A program made the position numbers and the translations under genes. Shown one piece after another: positions 55,760 through 63,730 of a DNA stretch of 64,000 nt. The stretch covers positions 1,860,001 to 1,924,000 of the forward strand of contig NZ_ARVX01000001.1 in the NCBI RefSeq assembly GCF_000384375.1, given 5' to 3'. This DNA comes from Methylotenera versatilis 79. GTDB lineage: Bacteria; Pseudomonadota; Gammaproteobacteria; Burkholderiales; Methylophilaceae. The notes under the pieces were generated by a model. It was not told where the DNA came from. It did not search any database and was given only the letters and a program-made list of their open reading frames with translations. Position 1 is the stretch's first letter. Every line of letters begins with the position of its first letter.

Positions 55760-56872
55760 TTACTTAACAAGTTTTAATGCATTTGTAGGTTTAATTTGTT
55801 TAGTAATTGAAATGGTATTATTAGTCGATACATTCGTAAGTGTTAAACCAAAAGTGAGCATATCTATATCCTCTTGTAGTAACGACAATTCTCTTGCAAC
55901 ATCCGCCCTAGATACATTTTCTTCCTTTAACATCTCAAACACTTTCGCAAGCATTTTTGATGTTTCGTGCCGCATGGGACTTGGCTCTTTAGACCTATAC
56001 CCAAGCTTAGCAATTTGAATGCAAAGGTTTCGATGTCTCCACTCACTAAGTAGTCCAAGTTGGTTCATTCGATTAACTAATGCCGCTAGCGAAACACCCC
56101 ATACCGCCTTTAGTTTAATAAGATAATCTATTTCTGAAATTGTAGGTTTATATGCGATTACACTATTGCTAGGCATTAAAAAAGCAGCAGCAAAAGCGTT
56201 GGCCGCTTTTTCCATTTCTGGGTTATGTGCTGCCTCTCCATGCAACATGCTGTAACTATCTCTGACCAAATGTCCAAGTTCATGTGCTGCATCAAAACGA
56301 CTGCGCTCTGCAGATTTTTGTGTGTTTAAAAAAACGAATGGTTGCTCTTGATGCCAGACACTAAACGCATCAACTTCATGAGCCTCTATTGCCAAAGAAA
56401 ATACCTTTATACCTTTGGATTCGAGCAAATGAATCATGTTAGGAATAGGCGCCTCACCTAAACCCCAAATTCTTCTCAAGCTTGCAGCCGCGTCCTCAGG
56501 AGATAGGTCATGTAGATTTGGCACGTTGATGGCTGGAAGGGTAAATTTAGAAGCTATCCATTCATTAAATAGGAATGCAATGGCTCCAGAACTCAATGCG
56601 CTCTGCATCAAGCTTACCGACATTTTGGACATAGAACGAAAGCTTGCAGTATGTTCAGCTATAACAGCTAAATCATCACCATAGAAGAAAGACAAGGGAA
56701 ACCTCAACTTATCAGCTATCAGCTGTAGTTTATCCCCTTCAGGAGTATATTCTCCTGCCTCATATCCCTGCACTGATCTTACATCTACATTTAATTCGGT
56801 CGCTAATTTTGCTTTAGTCCATTTGCGTCTGATACGGGCGAACTCAATCCTTGATGGATTTAATGCTTTCAT
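55760..56872 (-). CDS. XRE HTH - ImmA/IrrE metallopeptidase fusion
   Basis: The 370-aa protein joins an XRE helix-turn-helix (residues about 5-60, RIEFARIRRKWTKAKLATELNVDVRSVQGYEAGEYTP) to an ImmA/IrrE (DUF955) zinc-peptidase domain with the motif FDAAHELGHLVRD (H197, E198, H201) and a downstream NAFAAAFLMPSN. ImmA cleaves the ICEBs1 repressor and IrrE controls DNA-damage genes, so this may be a self-regulating switch or antitoxin-like protein. It lies 11 bp downstream of a 216-aa partner on the same strand, a recurring two-gene arrangement. Confidence 0.88.
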   Translation of the reverse strand: MKALNPSRIEFARIRRKWTKAKLATELNVDVRSVQGYEAGEYTPEGDKLQLIADKLRFPLSFFYGDDLAVIAEHTASFRSMSKMSVSLMQSALSSGAIAFLFNEWIASKFTLPAINVPNLHDLSPEDAAASLRRIWGLGEAPIPNMIHLLESKGIKVFSLAIEAHEVDAFSVWHQEQPFVFLNTQKSAERSRFDAAHELGHLVRDSYSMLHGEAAHNPEMEKAANAFAAAFLMPSNSVIAYKPTISEIDYLIKLKAVWGVSLAALVNRMNQLGLLSEWRHRNLCIQIAKLGYRSKEPSPMRHETSKMLAKVFEMLKEENVSRADVARELSLLQEDIDMLTFGLTLTNVSTNNTISITKQIKPTNALKLVK

Positions 56873-56883
56873 ATGGTAACTCT

Positions 56884-57534
56884 TTATGCTTTTTTACGTA
56901 TTACATCAAAATCTATATCTTCGTTTGGAAAGCTAGGTAAAACTTTGGGCTCCGACCTTGAATCAATAGGTTTGAAGATAATTCTTTCTTTCCAACCCAT
57001 AATCTTTCCACGTACAAAGGAAGCTGGTAGTGATAACTCCATACGAATTTCGCCACCAACCTCAACGTGATACAAGAAAACCCAAAGTTCTGTGCCCTCA
57101 GACCCAGCTCCGTCTTGTCCTGCGAATAGCTGTAAGTTTTTCTTAATAGCTTTATCTAAAACTACGCCTTTGATGCCTTGATTTCTTGGAAATCCCGCTG
57201 GACGGCCAGTATCCTTATCGCCAGTCATTACAGCAATCATGACGTTTTTCTCAAGTGAAACAGTTAAAGGACAGTTGTTGTTATCGTTGAAATTCCAACG
57301 CAGAGCCTTTAACTCAGTTCTAAGTGCGGCAACGGTATAGAACCAATGAAAGCTGCCTGCCGCAGTAGGAGCATGTGCTGGCGTTGCTTCAAGCCTAGCT
57401 GCTGCGCCCATAGAATTTGCTTTAGTAAAAAGACTTTCCTCAAGAGAAGGGTGGAGCCGCCAAAGTCTCATTGGCACACTTTCATTTATGAATATTTCTG
57501 CACGTGGTACATAAGATGGCGTTAGTTCGAACAT
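56884..57534 (-). CDS. Uncharacterised partner of the XRE-ImmA protein
   Basis: The 216-aa protein of unknown function begins MFELTPSYVPRAEIFINESVPMRLWRLHPSLEESLF, has a central beta-rich part (SFHWFYTVAALRTELKALRWNF, NVMIAVMTGDKDTGRPAGFPRNQGIKG) and a C-terminal region ending DIDFDVIRKKA. No known catalytic motif is apparent. It is the first gene of a two-gene operon with the XRE-ImmA protein; by analogy with other XRE/ImmA pairs it may be the regulated effector or toxin, but nothing in its sequence proves this. Confidence 0.72.
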   Translation of the reverse strand: MFELTPSYVPRAEIFINESVPMRLWRLHPSLEESLFTKANSMGAAARLEATPAHAPTAAGSFHWFYTVAALRTELKALRWNFNDNNNCPLTVSLEKNVMIAVMTGDKDTGRPAGFPRNQGIKGVVLDKAIKKNLQLFAGQDGAGSEGTELWVFLYHVEVGGEIRMELSLPASFVRGKIMGWKERIIFKPIDSRSEPKVLPSFPNEDIDFDVIRKKA

Positions 57535-57704
57535 TGGTTACCCCTTAACTTAACTTCCGATTAATGTACCACATATCGAGGGAACAAAACCAGAAGTTAA
57601 ATTTTATTTCTCAACTAACTTAGAAAAGAAAAAATCATCTATACGAGTTGAGTGGATGATTTTTTTGATAAATTGAAAATTGCCGCAAAAGCTACTTTAT
57701 TTAC

Positions 57705-58514
57705 TTATCTTTCAACGATTTCAATTTCTCCCTCTTTTCCAGGTTGGAAAGTACATATTGCTTTATAAGGCAATTCATTACCTAGAGCATTTTTAGCATC
57801 AAAATTCATTTCTAATCTCACATTATGTGTAGCTGGTGCTTCATAGTATGTTGTCCCACTAAAGTGATGTATATCTACAGAGATAGGAAATCTCGAATTT
57901 GCTTTGATACCTTTTTCACAGGCTATCATGGCATCACCTTTGCTAATTGCTAATTCCTTTTGTGTTGAAACTTCATCATTATTTTTAAGCTGAAACTCAT
58001 CTAAATAAATTCTTTCACCATTATTGCAATCCACCCAAAATTTCATATGTTTTAAGGTGCTGCTATCACTCAACTCTGAAGCAATCACAGTGTCACATTT
58101 GCCACTATTAATGGATTTTTCTGCTGCTAATTTACGGAATTTTGTGATTTCATTTAGTCTTGAATTATATTTTTTAATTGTTTTCTCAAAACCACCCTTA
58201 GCTGTATAAGGCTCCAGCGCGTAATCCTCGATTTTCCCTTCGTAATTATCACTTTTTAACTCTTTTTCTACTTTAGGTTCAACAGTAGGGGAAACGCTTT
58301 GGATGCTGACGTTTGCGCTAGGTGGTGTGTCTGGTATTTGTGCCTCCGGCTCTTTGTATAAAGCGTATAAGGCTACTAAAGTTGCATATGCAAAACCGTA
58401 GATCCTAGCTTTATTGCTATATTCTTTTTTTAATAAAAACCATACAAATATTATAGGCACGCAAACAACTCCTAAGATTAGTAGGGCACTAACTTGCTTT
58501 TTTTCTTGTTCCAT
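57705..58514 (-). CDS. Uncharacterised membrane protein
   Basis: The 269-aa protein has two N-terminal hydrophobic segments (ALLILGVVCVPIIFVWFLL and ARIYGFAYATLVALYALY), a Pro/Ser/Val-rich linker and a soluble C-terminal domain with cysteines in GKCDTVIASEL, VDCNNGE, IACEKGI and AICTFQPG that could pair outside the cytoplasm. No family recognised. It stands alone, divergent from the small XRE gene with about 110 bp between them. Confidence 0.7.
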   Translation of the reverse strand: MEQEKKQVSALLILGVVCVPIIFVWFLLKKEYSNKARIYGFAYATLVALYALYKEPEAQIPDTPPSANVSIQSVSPTVEPKVEKELKSDNYEGKIEDYALEPYTAKGGFEKTIKKYNSRLNEITKFRKLAAEKSINSGKCDTVIASELSDSSTLKHMKFWVDCNNGERIYLDEFQLKNNDEVSTQKELAISKGDAMIACEKGIKANSRFPISVDIHHFSGTTYYEAPATHNVRLEMNFDAKNALGNELPYKAICTFQPGKEGEIEIVER

Positions 58515-58623
58515 AAATTGCCTTTGTAAAGTTTATAAATGATTGATAGATAAGTAACACGATAATAACGGATACAACTGTATGCAGACAAGGGCAAAAT
58601 AATAAGCGAATCTCTCGCTTAAA

Positions 58624-58869
58624 ATGAAAGCTAAAAATATCACATCAATAGTCTTTGGTCAGGTTCTAAAAGAGCAAAGGTTAGAGCGTGGACTTACTCA
58701 AGATAAACTAGCAGAATTAGCAAAAGTAGATCGTAGCCACATTAGTTCTTTAGAACGCGCGACAAGATCACCGCTTATCCCTACATTATTTACACTAGCT
58801 AATGCTTTAGGTATGACTGCTAGCCAGCTAATTGAAGCTGTTGAGAAAAGACTCAAATCAATGAAGTAG
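58624..58869 (+). CDS. Small XRE-family transcriptional regulator
   Basis: The 81-aa protein is a single HTH_3 domain: FGQVLKEQRLERGLTQDKLAELAKVDRSHISSLERATRSPLIPTLFTLANALGMTASQLI. It is the only rightward gene in this part of the island; its stop overlaps the end of the convergent ADP-ribosylglycohydrolase gene by 12 bp. Probable targets are its own promoter, the divergent membrane-protein gene or island lysogeny functions. Confidence 0.88.
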   Translation: MKAKNITSIVFGQVLKEQRLERGLTQDKLAELAKVDRSHISSLERATRSPLIPTLFTLANALGMTASQLIEAVEKRLKSMK

Positions 58870-59775
58870 CTTAATTGCTATGTCTTTAATTTCCTTTCCT
58901 TGATAGAGAATATTCTGCCAATGATTAGGGATATTGTTTACCCCATAAAATGCACCCGCTATCTGTCCTGTGATTGCAGCCGTAGTATCTGCATCATCCC
59001 CTAGATTTGCTGCCATTAGTACTGCCTCCCTGTAAGATGTTGAGTTATAAAAACACCATAAAGCAGCCTCTAATGAGTCAATGACATAGCTTGATCCTTT
59101 AACCTCATTTTTAGTCTTATGCTTATAATTTCCACATGCTATTGAAATCACTTTGGGCTGAATTAGGAGAAGTGATCTTCCATCTAATGTAGTTGCCTTA
59201 TCTTTACCACTTAAAGCTTGATAAAGTATAAATGCCAATAATTGACAACACTCTATTGCCTCAGGCGCTGCATGCGTGGTTTTTGAGCTTTCGGCTGAGT
59301 AATGCAAAACGTCAGATAACAATGGGTAGAAATATAAAACAACAGGTGCAAGGCGCATTAGTGAGCCATTACCAGCAGATAATATATTAGTTGAGCCACT
59401 ATATGGGTTGCCGCTTTTTTCGAAGCGGGAGAGGGCTGCTCTTACGGTGTTACCGATATCGAAGCACCTACCAGTAGAACTAAGGTGTCCGTTTTTCCAC
59501 CATCTAAGATAATTGGTCATTTGATGGTGAGCATTGAAACCATTACATATAATTAGGCTTTCAGCTAAACATAAAGTCATTGACGTGTCATCAGTCCATT
59601 GACCTGCTTTAAGATGGAATATCCCACCACCAATAATGGTGGTAAGTTCTGAAAAGCTATCACGAGGGCAAAACTCAACGGTTGTACCAAGTGCATCTCC
59701 GATTGCTAGGCCAATTAAACAGCCTTCATATCTTTGGGATAACAACTCAAAACTGATTACTTGATTATGTAACAT
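58858..59775 (-). CDS. ADP-ribosylglycohydrolase (DraG/ARH family)
   Basis: The 305-aa protein removes ADP-ribose from proteins or other targets by family assignment. The N-terminal GCLIGLAIGDALGTTVEF and the Mg-binding QWTDDTSMTLCLAESL (D62, D63) are paired with the C-terminal LGDDADTTAAITGQIAGAFYG metal motif, so the dinuclear metal site looks intact. It starts 1 bp after the stop of an uncharacterised gene which itself overlaps the integrase stop, so all three form one leftward operon. Such enzymes can neutralise ADP-ribosylating toxins or act in phage-host conflict. Confidence 0.9.
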   Translation of the reverse strand: MLHNQVISFELLSQRYEGCLIGLAIGDALGTTVEFCPRDSFSELTTIIGGGIFHLKAGQWTDDTSMTLCLAESLIICNGFNAHHQMTNYLRWWKNGHLSSTGRCFDIGNTVRAALSRFEKSGNPYSGSTNILSAGNGSLMRLAPVVLYFYPLLSDVLHYSAESSKTTHAAPEAIECCQLLAFILYQALSGKDKATTLDGRSLLLIQPKVISIACGNYKHKTKNEVKGSSYVIDSLEAALWCFYNSTSYREAVLMAANLGDDADTTAAITGQIAGAFYGVNNIPNHWQNILYQGKEIKDIAIKLLH

Positions 59776-59776
59776 T

Positions 59777-60502
59777 TTAGGGCAATAGATAAATTCTTAA
59801 TAAATCTTCTTGTGCTAACAATTTCCCTTTTTCAATTATTTTATCTAAATATCTTCTTTCAATGTTTTTGGATGCTGCAAAGTCAGAGAGGCTAGTTTTT
59901 TCTCGTGCTTTAATTTCACTTATTAGCTCTTCAAATTTTTCTATTTTTAAACCTTTAATTTTTTTAGGTGGTAAATCTAAGATATTTTCTAATATTAAGT
60001 TTGCAAGCCAAGCGGGCGGTGCAACTTGGTGATGAGCAATTAACCTCAAAGCTTTATTAAATAATCGCTTTTTTTCTGGTGTTGAAGTGATTTTGTGGAA
60101 TTTCAAATGTGAATATTCTTCCCTCAAAATTTTATAATTTATACCCTCAACTGAATTAAATATTTTATTGAGTAAATTTCCATATCTGATTTTTGATGGA
60201 AAAAATACTTTAATATTATTTTCATATGCAGCAAGTTCATTTAAATAGTGTTGAACATTACTTTTATCTGCATAGTTTATATAGGATCTAATTTCATTTA
60301 AGTAGCTGTCAAATACATCCAAGTATACTTTCCTGAGATCGAAATCTTCCAGAAAATGAATTTCTATAATCTTCAATTCAATTTGACAAAATAGTTTTGA
60401 TGCTTCACAAAGTGGATCTATTATTTCGGGAAAGTTAGATTTTAAATTTTTGTTGTTGGCATCATATTTCGGGTTAGGTATGTATTTAAAATCATAATTC
60501 AT
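59777..60502 (-). CDS. Uncharacterised 241-aa protein between integrase and ADP-ribosylglycohydrolase
   Basis: No family recognised. The sequence is charged and mostly helical, with many Asn/Lys/Tyr; a C-terminal stretch EELISEIKAREKTSLSDFAASKNIERRYLDKIIEKGKLL could form a helix-turn-helix of the kind found in some recombinase-associated proteins. The start codon overlaps the integrase stop (ATGA, 60499-60502) and the stop is 1 bp before the ARH start, indicating tight cotranslation. It could be an excision accessory factor or the partner of the ARH. Confidence 0.7.
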   Translation of the reverse strand: MNYDFKYIPNPKYDANNKNLKSNFPEIIDPLCEASKLFCQIELKIIEIHFLEDFDLRKVYLDVFDSYLNEIRSYINYADKSNVQHYLNELAAYENNIKVFFPSKIRYGNLLNKIFNSVEGINYKILREEYSHLKFHKITSTPEKKRLFNKALRLIAHHQVAPPAWLANLILENILDLPPKKIKGLKIEKFEELISEIKAREKTSLSDFAASKNIERRYLDKIIEKGKLLAQEDLLRIYLLP

Positions 60503-61644
60503 TGATTTTTACCCGTTACAAAACTTGCCCAGTCCGCCATTAATTTTCTTCTTTTTTCTAATAAGTCGGTTCTTGCATAAGCTGCTTCCGCTTTATTTTT
60601 AAGTTGATGGGCAAGGGCATGTTCTATCACCTCTCTTGGATGGGAAGTAGTTTCTCCGGCCCAATCTCTAAATGTTGATCTAAACCCATGTACAGTAATA
60701 TCTCCATATCCCATACGTCTTAAAACAGCTGAAATGCTCATATCAGATAACTTACCACCTCTGGGAGACTTAAATAGCAAATTATCATTTTCTATTAATG
60801 AGCTAGGTATTAAATCAATGGCTTCTTGAACAAGTGGCACTCGATGCTCTTTGCCTGCTTTCATTCTTTCAGCGGAAATTATCCACAGACTATCTGATAA
60901 TTCAGATTTAGTTGCACCACGAGTTTCGCCTGAACGAGCAATAGTCAAAATTGTCCATTTAAGGGCAGCCGCTCCAGTTCCTTCCATGCTTTTAAGTTTT
61001 ACCCAAAATTCCGGGATATGACGGTAATCCATTGCTGGAAAATGTTTCACCGATGACATTAAGCTTGGTTTTGGTAAAATTGTACTCAAATGCCCTTTCC
61101 ATCTTGCAGGGTTATCGCCACTTCTAAAGCCTTGAGCAGTTGCATAGTCAAGAATTTTCTCTATACGCCCCCTAACTCGATTAGCAGTTTCGTTTTTGGT
61201 TTCCCAAATGGGTTTTAGGATGGATAAAACATCAGAAGTTTTAATATCTTTCGCGAGCCTTTTACCAATTTTGGGATATACATAGTTAATTAAAGAGGAA
61301 CGCCACTGATTCTCGCTTTTAGTGCCCTTCCAGGCTGGGGCATGAGATTTTAGATAATCATTAGCCAAGTTTATTATTAATTGGCTTTCTAAATTAATTT
61401 TAGGTTCAATAGTTAAACCACCTTTAATGTTTTTTCTCAATGAATAAGCTTTATCTCTAGCTTCTGATAGGGTGGTTATGGGATAACCTCCAAGCCCATA
61501 ATCTGATGTTTTACCGTTAACGGTTATTCTTAAAGCAAAATCACGTGAACCTGAATTTCTTACTCTCAAGAGTAAACCATTCCCATCGTAATACCGTCCT
61601 GGTGGGGAGTTTTGTACCTTTTTGTCTGTTAATCGTTTTGCCAT
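60499..61644 (-). CDS. int: Tyrosine recombinase/integrase (DUF4102, P4-int type)
   Basis: The 381-aa site-specific recombinase carries the N-terminal DUF4102 arm-binding domain (residues about 1-85: MAKRLTDKKVQNSPPGRYYDGNGLLLRVR, SDYGLGGYPITTLSEARDKA), a SAM-like core-binding domain (about 95-190) and the catalytic domain: R242 in ARSGETRGA, H319-xx-R322 in VHGFRSTFRDWAGE, H346 in LAHQLKNKAEAAYARTDLLEKRR and the nucleophile Tyr356. All catalytic residues are present. It lies about 200 bp inside attR and is expected to catalyse integration into and excision from tRNA-Ser. Confidence 0.95.
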   Translation of the reverse strand: MAKRLTDKKVQNSPPGRYYDGNGLLLRVRNSGSRDFALRITVNGKTSDYGLGGYPITTLSEARDKAYSLRKNIKGGLTIEPKINLESQLIINLANDYLKSHAPAWKGTKSENQWRSSLINYVYPKIGKRLAKDIKTSDVLSILKPIWETKNETANRVRGRIEKILDYATAQGFRSGDNPARWKGHLSTILPKPSLMSSVKHFPAMDYRHIPEFWVKLKSMEGTGAAALKWTILTIARSGETRGATKSELSDSLWIISAERMKAGKEHRVPLVQEAIDLIPSSLIENDNLLFKSPRGGKLSDMSISAVLRRMGYGDITVHGFRSTFRDWAGETTSHPREVIEHALAHQLKNKAEAAYARTDLLEKRRKLMADWASFVTGKNQ

Positions 61645-61686
61645 TTAATATAATTCTTTAATGTTTAAAATAAATAGGTTTTTAAA

Positions 61687-61707
61687 GACCCTTTATTAGA
61701 CCCCTTT
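61687..61707 (+). repeat. Putative integrase arm sites, right
   Basis: GACCCTTT at 61687 and GACCCCTTT at 61699, same 12-bp period and same direction as the pair at 46855-46878. They lie between the integrase promoter side and attR. Confidence 0.55.
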
Positions 61708-61847
61708 ATATTATCGGTTTGATAAATGCAGAAGGCAACATAAAAATACTAAAAAAGACAATATATAATCGCAACATATTGAATATAAGCATTATTAGTG
61801 AATTATTTGGATAAGCTTGGACTTATTGGAACAAATTATATTGAGGA

Positions 61848-61861
61848 CTCTCTCTCCGCCA
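61848..61861. repeat. attR (14-bp direct repeat)
   Basis: CTCTCTCTCCGCCA, identical to the tRNA-Ser 3' end at 46785-46798. Sequence to its right (AAAGTTAGTTTC onward) should be what originally followed the tRNA gene. Confidence 0.75.
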
Positions 61862-61912
61862 AAAGTTAGTTTCAAGCAATCCAGTCAACCAAGATTGATA
61901 AACACTATAAAT

Positions 61913-61939
61913 AAAAAGCCCTTATTCAAAGGGCTTTTT
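61913..61939 (-). terminator. Rho-independent terminator (bidirectional) right of attR
   Basis: AAAAAGCCCTT, short loop ATTCA, AAGGGCTTTTT: a strong stem with A/T tails on both sides, 18 bp beyond the stop of the small exported protein gene on the minus strand. It may originally have served the tRNA-Ser transcript as well. Confidence 0.88.
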
Positions 61940-61956
61940 CGATTTTAATAATATTT

Positions 61957-62238
61957 TTATTTAGGCGTTACTTCAACGCCACCGTCTTTTGGCTCTTCTG
62001 TCACATTTTTACCTTTAGGTCTGCTTTTACTGTCTTTTTTATGGTGTTTATCTGCAGGTTTTGCATCATGATTTTCGGTAGGTTGTGGCTCAAGATAATT
62101 GCCGTTATCAGTACTATTTGGCACTTTATCTTTTTGCATTTGTGCTGGCGGAGCATCTTCTACTGGTGGTGCTGCAACAACTTGTGCGGACGCGAATGAA
62201 AGAAATGTAATTGCGATTAATGTATTTAATTTGTTCAT
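61957..62238 (-). CDS. Small exported proline/lysine-rich protein
   Basis: The 93-aa protein has a clear signal peptide (MNKLNTLIAITFLSFASAQVVAA, cut after VAA) and a low-complexity Pro/Glu/Lys/Asp-rich mature part (PPVEDAPPAQMQKDK, KPADKHHKKDSKSRPKGK). Likely periplasmic and disordered. Function unknown. It has a ribosome site (TGGAGAAGATC) and its own terminator, which support a real gene. Confidence 0.72.
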   Translation of the reverse strand: MNKLNTLIAITFLSFASAQVVAAPPVEDAPPAQMQKDKVPNSTDNGNYLEPQPTENHDAKPADKHHKKDSKSRPKGKNVTEEPKDGGVEVTPK

Positions 62239-62367
62239 GATCTTCTCCAGAATTGATGAAAAAACCTAGCTCAACTGAGTTGGTATAACCAAACCTTAAT
62301 CAATAAATTTGAGAGTAAATGTAGGACGTGAGAGGAATTTTTTGTCAGAATTACTTTACATAGAAAA

Positions 62368-62403
62368 ATATAAAGCCTATCAATTGCAGGATTGGCTTTA
62401 TAT
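62368..62403. terminator. Stem-loop downstream of the small lipoprotein-like gene
   Basis: ATATAAAGCCTATC and GATTGGCTTTATAT are inverted with one mismatch around AATTGCAG, about 50 bp after the 62454 stop on the minus strand. AT-rich ends, so a weak or bidirectional terminator. Confidence 0.55.
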
Positions 62404-62453
62404 TTATACTGGACGGTTACTAGATATACAAATTAATCACTTAAAAAAGCCTG

Positions 62454-62729
62454 TTATTTGATGACCACTTTATTGACTGTTTGTATTAAATTTCCAGTGC
62501 TGCTTGATTTATTTGCGCCAATTTTAGCTGTATTGGAAGTGTTTGCTTGATTGGTAATTGCTGGTTTTACAGGTTCTACTCGATTCACAATCTCTGATTT
62601 CATATGACTGGATGTATCGTGTGTTGGTTCTTGAGTACAACCGCCCATGACTGTTTTTTGGCAAGCGCTAGCAAGTAATGATGTTGTGAATGTAGCAGCG
62701 AATACAAGGGCAATTAGACTCAATTTCAT
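62454..62729 (-). CDS. Small exported, possibly lipoprotein, unknown function
   Basis: The 91-aa protein has an N-terminal signal (MKLSLIALVFAATFTTSLLASAC) with a possible, non-ideal lipobox ASAC, then cysteines in CQKTVMGGCTQEP and a Thr/Asn/Ser-rich tail. A signal-peptidase I cut after ASA is also possible. An AGGAAATC site precedes the ATG. Not similar to a family I can name. Confidence 0.7.
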   Translation of the reverse strand: MKLSLIALVFAATFTTSLLASACQKTVMGGCTQEPTHDTSSHMKSEIVNRVEPVKPAITNQANTSNTAKIGANKSSSTGNLIQTVNKVVIK

Positions 62730-63024
62730 GATGATTTCCTATTAAGCGGTAAAAAAAGAATAAGCAAGTAATTTTATATAACCATTATTATAAAATTTAG
62801 TTATTTCAGATTCATTAAAAAACTGTAATTAATATGTAATAAATTCTAATTATTGACATAGCAATCAACGTTTAGCTGATGACTATTAAAGTGACATGCC
62901 AATACAGGCGATATCAGTTAGAGGTAGTTGATTGGTTTAGTCCAATTTTTAACGGTCACTAATCGAACGAAACGCCTTAATTTTAGTCAGTTAAACATGC
63001 CATTAACTTACTTTGAAAGCCAAT

Positions 63025-63585
63025 ATGATGACTGGGAATATGAAAAGAAATTTAGGCGTGGGCTTGTTTGGATTGTTTGTTTTGAGTGCTAGCCTGATAA
63101 CGAATGCTGCGACCTGTTCAGCGCTTTACAATCATCAATACACGACTTTACAAGGCGAGAAAATCAACTTGTGTGATTATCAAGACAAACCAATTTTGGT
63201 GGTGAACACGGCGAGTAAGTGTGGCTTTACGCCGCAATTTGAAGCTTTGGAAGGTTTATACAAAAAATATAAGCAACAGGGTTTGTTAGTAGTTGGATTC
63301 CCGTCAAATGATTTTAAGCAAGAGCTAGGCGACAATAAAGCGATAGGCGATTTTTGTAAATTGACTTATGCAGTGAACTTTCCGATGACGCAAAAAAGTT
63401 CCGTTTCAGGTGAAAATGCCAATCCTTTTTACAAGCAATTGGCTGAAAAGTCTGGTGTCACGCCAAAATGGAATTTCTATAAATATGTGATTTTGCCAGG
63501 CGGTAAAGAGGTGTTTGCCTATGAAAGTACTGTCCTGCCAGAATCAGATGAGATTCTTGGCAAAATCAAACCATTTCTAAAATAG
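63025..63585 (+). CDS. Exported glutathione peroxidase-family protein
   Basis: Thiol peroxidase of the GPx family (glutathione- or thioredoxin-dependent). The active-site Cys is in VVNTASKCGFTPQFEALEGLYKKYK; the usual FPCNQF is FPSNDFKQE here, and WNFYKYVILPGGK with the catalytic Trp-Asn is intact. A signal peptide (NLGVGLFGLFVLSASLITNA) puts it in the periplasm. I place the start at the ATG at 63025; a TTG at 63013 and ATGs at 63028 and 63040 are alternatives. Followed by its own terminator. Confidence 0.9.
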   Translation: MMTGNMKRNLGVGLFGLFVLSASLITNAATCSALYNHQYTTLQGEKINLCDYQDKPILVVNTASKCGFTPQFEALEGLYKKYKQQGLLVVGFPSNDFKQELGDNKAIGDFCKLTYAVNFPMTQKSSVSGENANPFYKQLAEKSGVTPKWNFYKYVILPGGKEVFAYESTVLPESDEILGKIKPFLK

Positions 63586-63628
63586 GTGCTTTCAAAGTCA
63601 TCACTTGTTTAACTTAATTCTGTAAAAC

Positions 63629-63655
63629 AAAAAAGAGGCTTTTAAGCCTCTTTTT
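63629..63655 (+). terminator. Rho-independent terminator after the glutathione peroxidase gene
   Basis: AAAAGAGGCTT / AAGCCTCTTTTT hairpin with almost no loop and a T-run, 44 bp after the stop; it can also serve the convergent gene on the minus strand. Confidence 0.88.
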
Positions 63656-63730
63656 GCGGTTTTAATAAGGTTAACTTAACCTATTTATTTAACTAATATT
63701 TATTTGATTAATATCTTAATTACTTGGTAA

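Larger units (their letters stand above)
46785..61861. mobile_element. P4-satellite-like integrated genomic island at tRNA-Ser(GGA)
   Basis: About 15 kb between a 14-bp direct repeat CTCTCTCTCCGCCA (46785-46798, the tRNA-Ser 3' end, and 61848-61861). It encodes an AlpA-like regulator, a primase-polymerase/helicase, cargo, and a DUF4102 tyrosine integrase (60499-61644) near the right end. No phage structural, lysis or conjugation gene is seen, so it is either a satellite-like element or an island dependent on helper functions. Composition differs between segments (very AT-rich 47-54 kb, less so 54.3-57.5 kb), suggesting mosaic assembly. Confidence 0.88.

Noticed and set aside
47021-61644. A complete prophage
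   Set aside because: There are no terminase, portal, capsid, tail or lysis genes; only integration, replication and cargo genes are visible.
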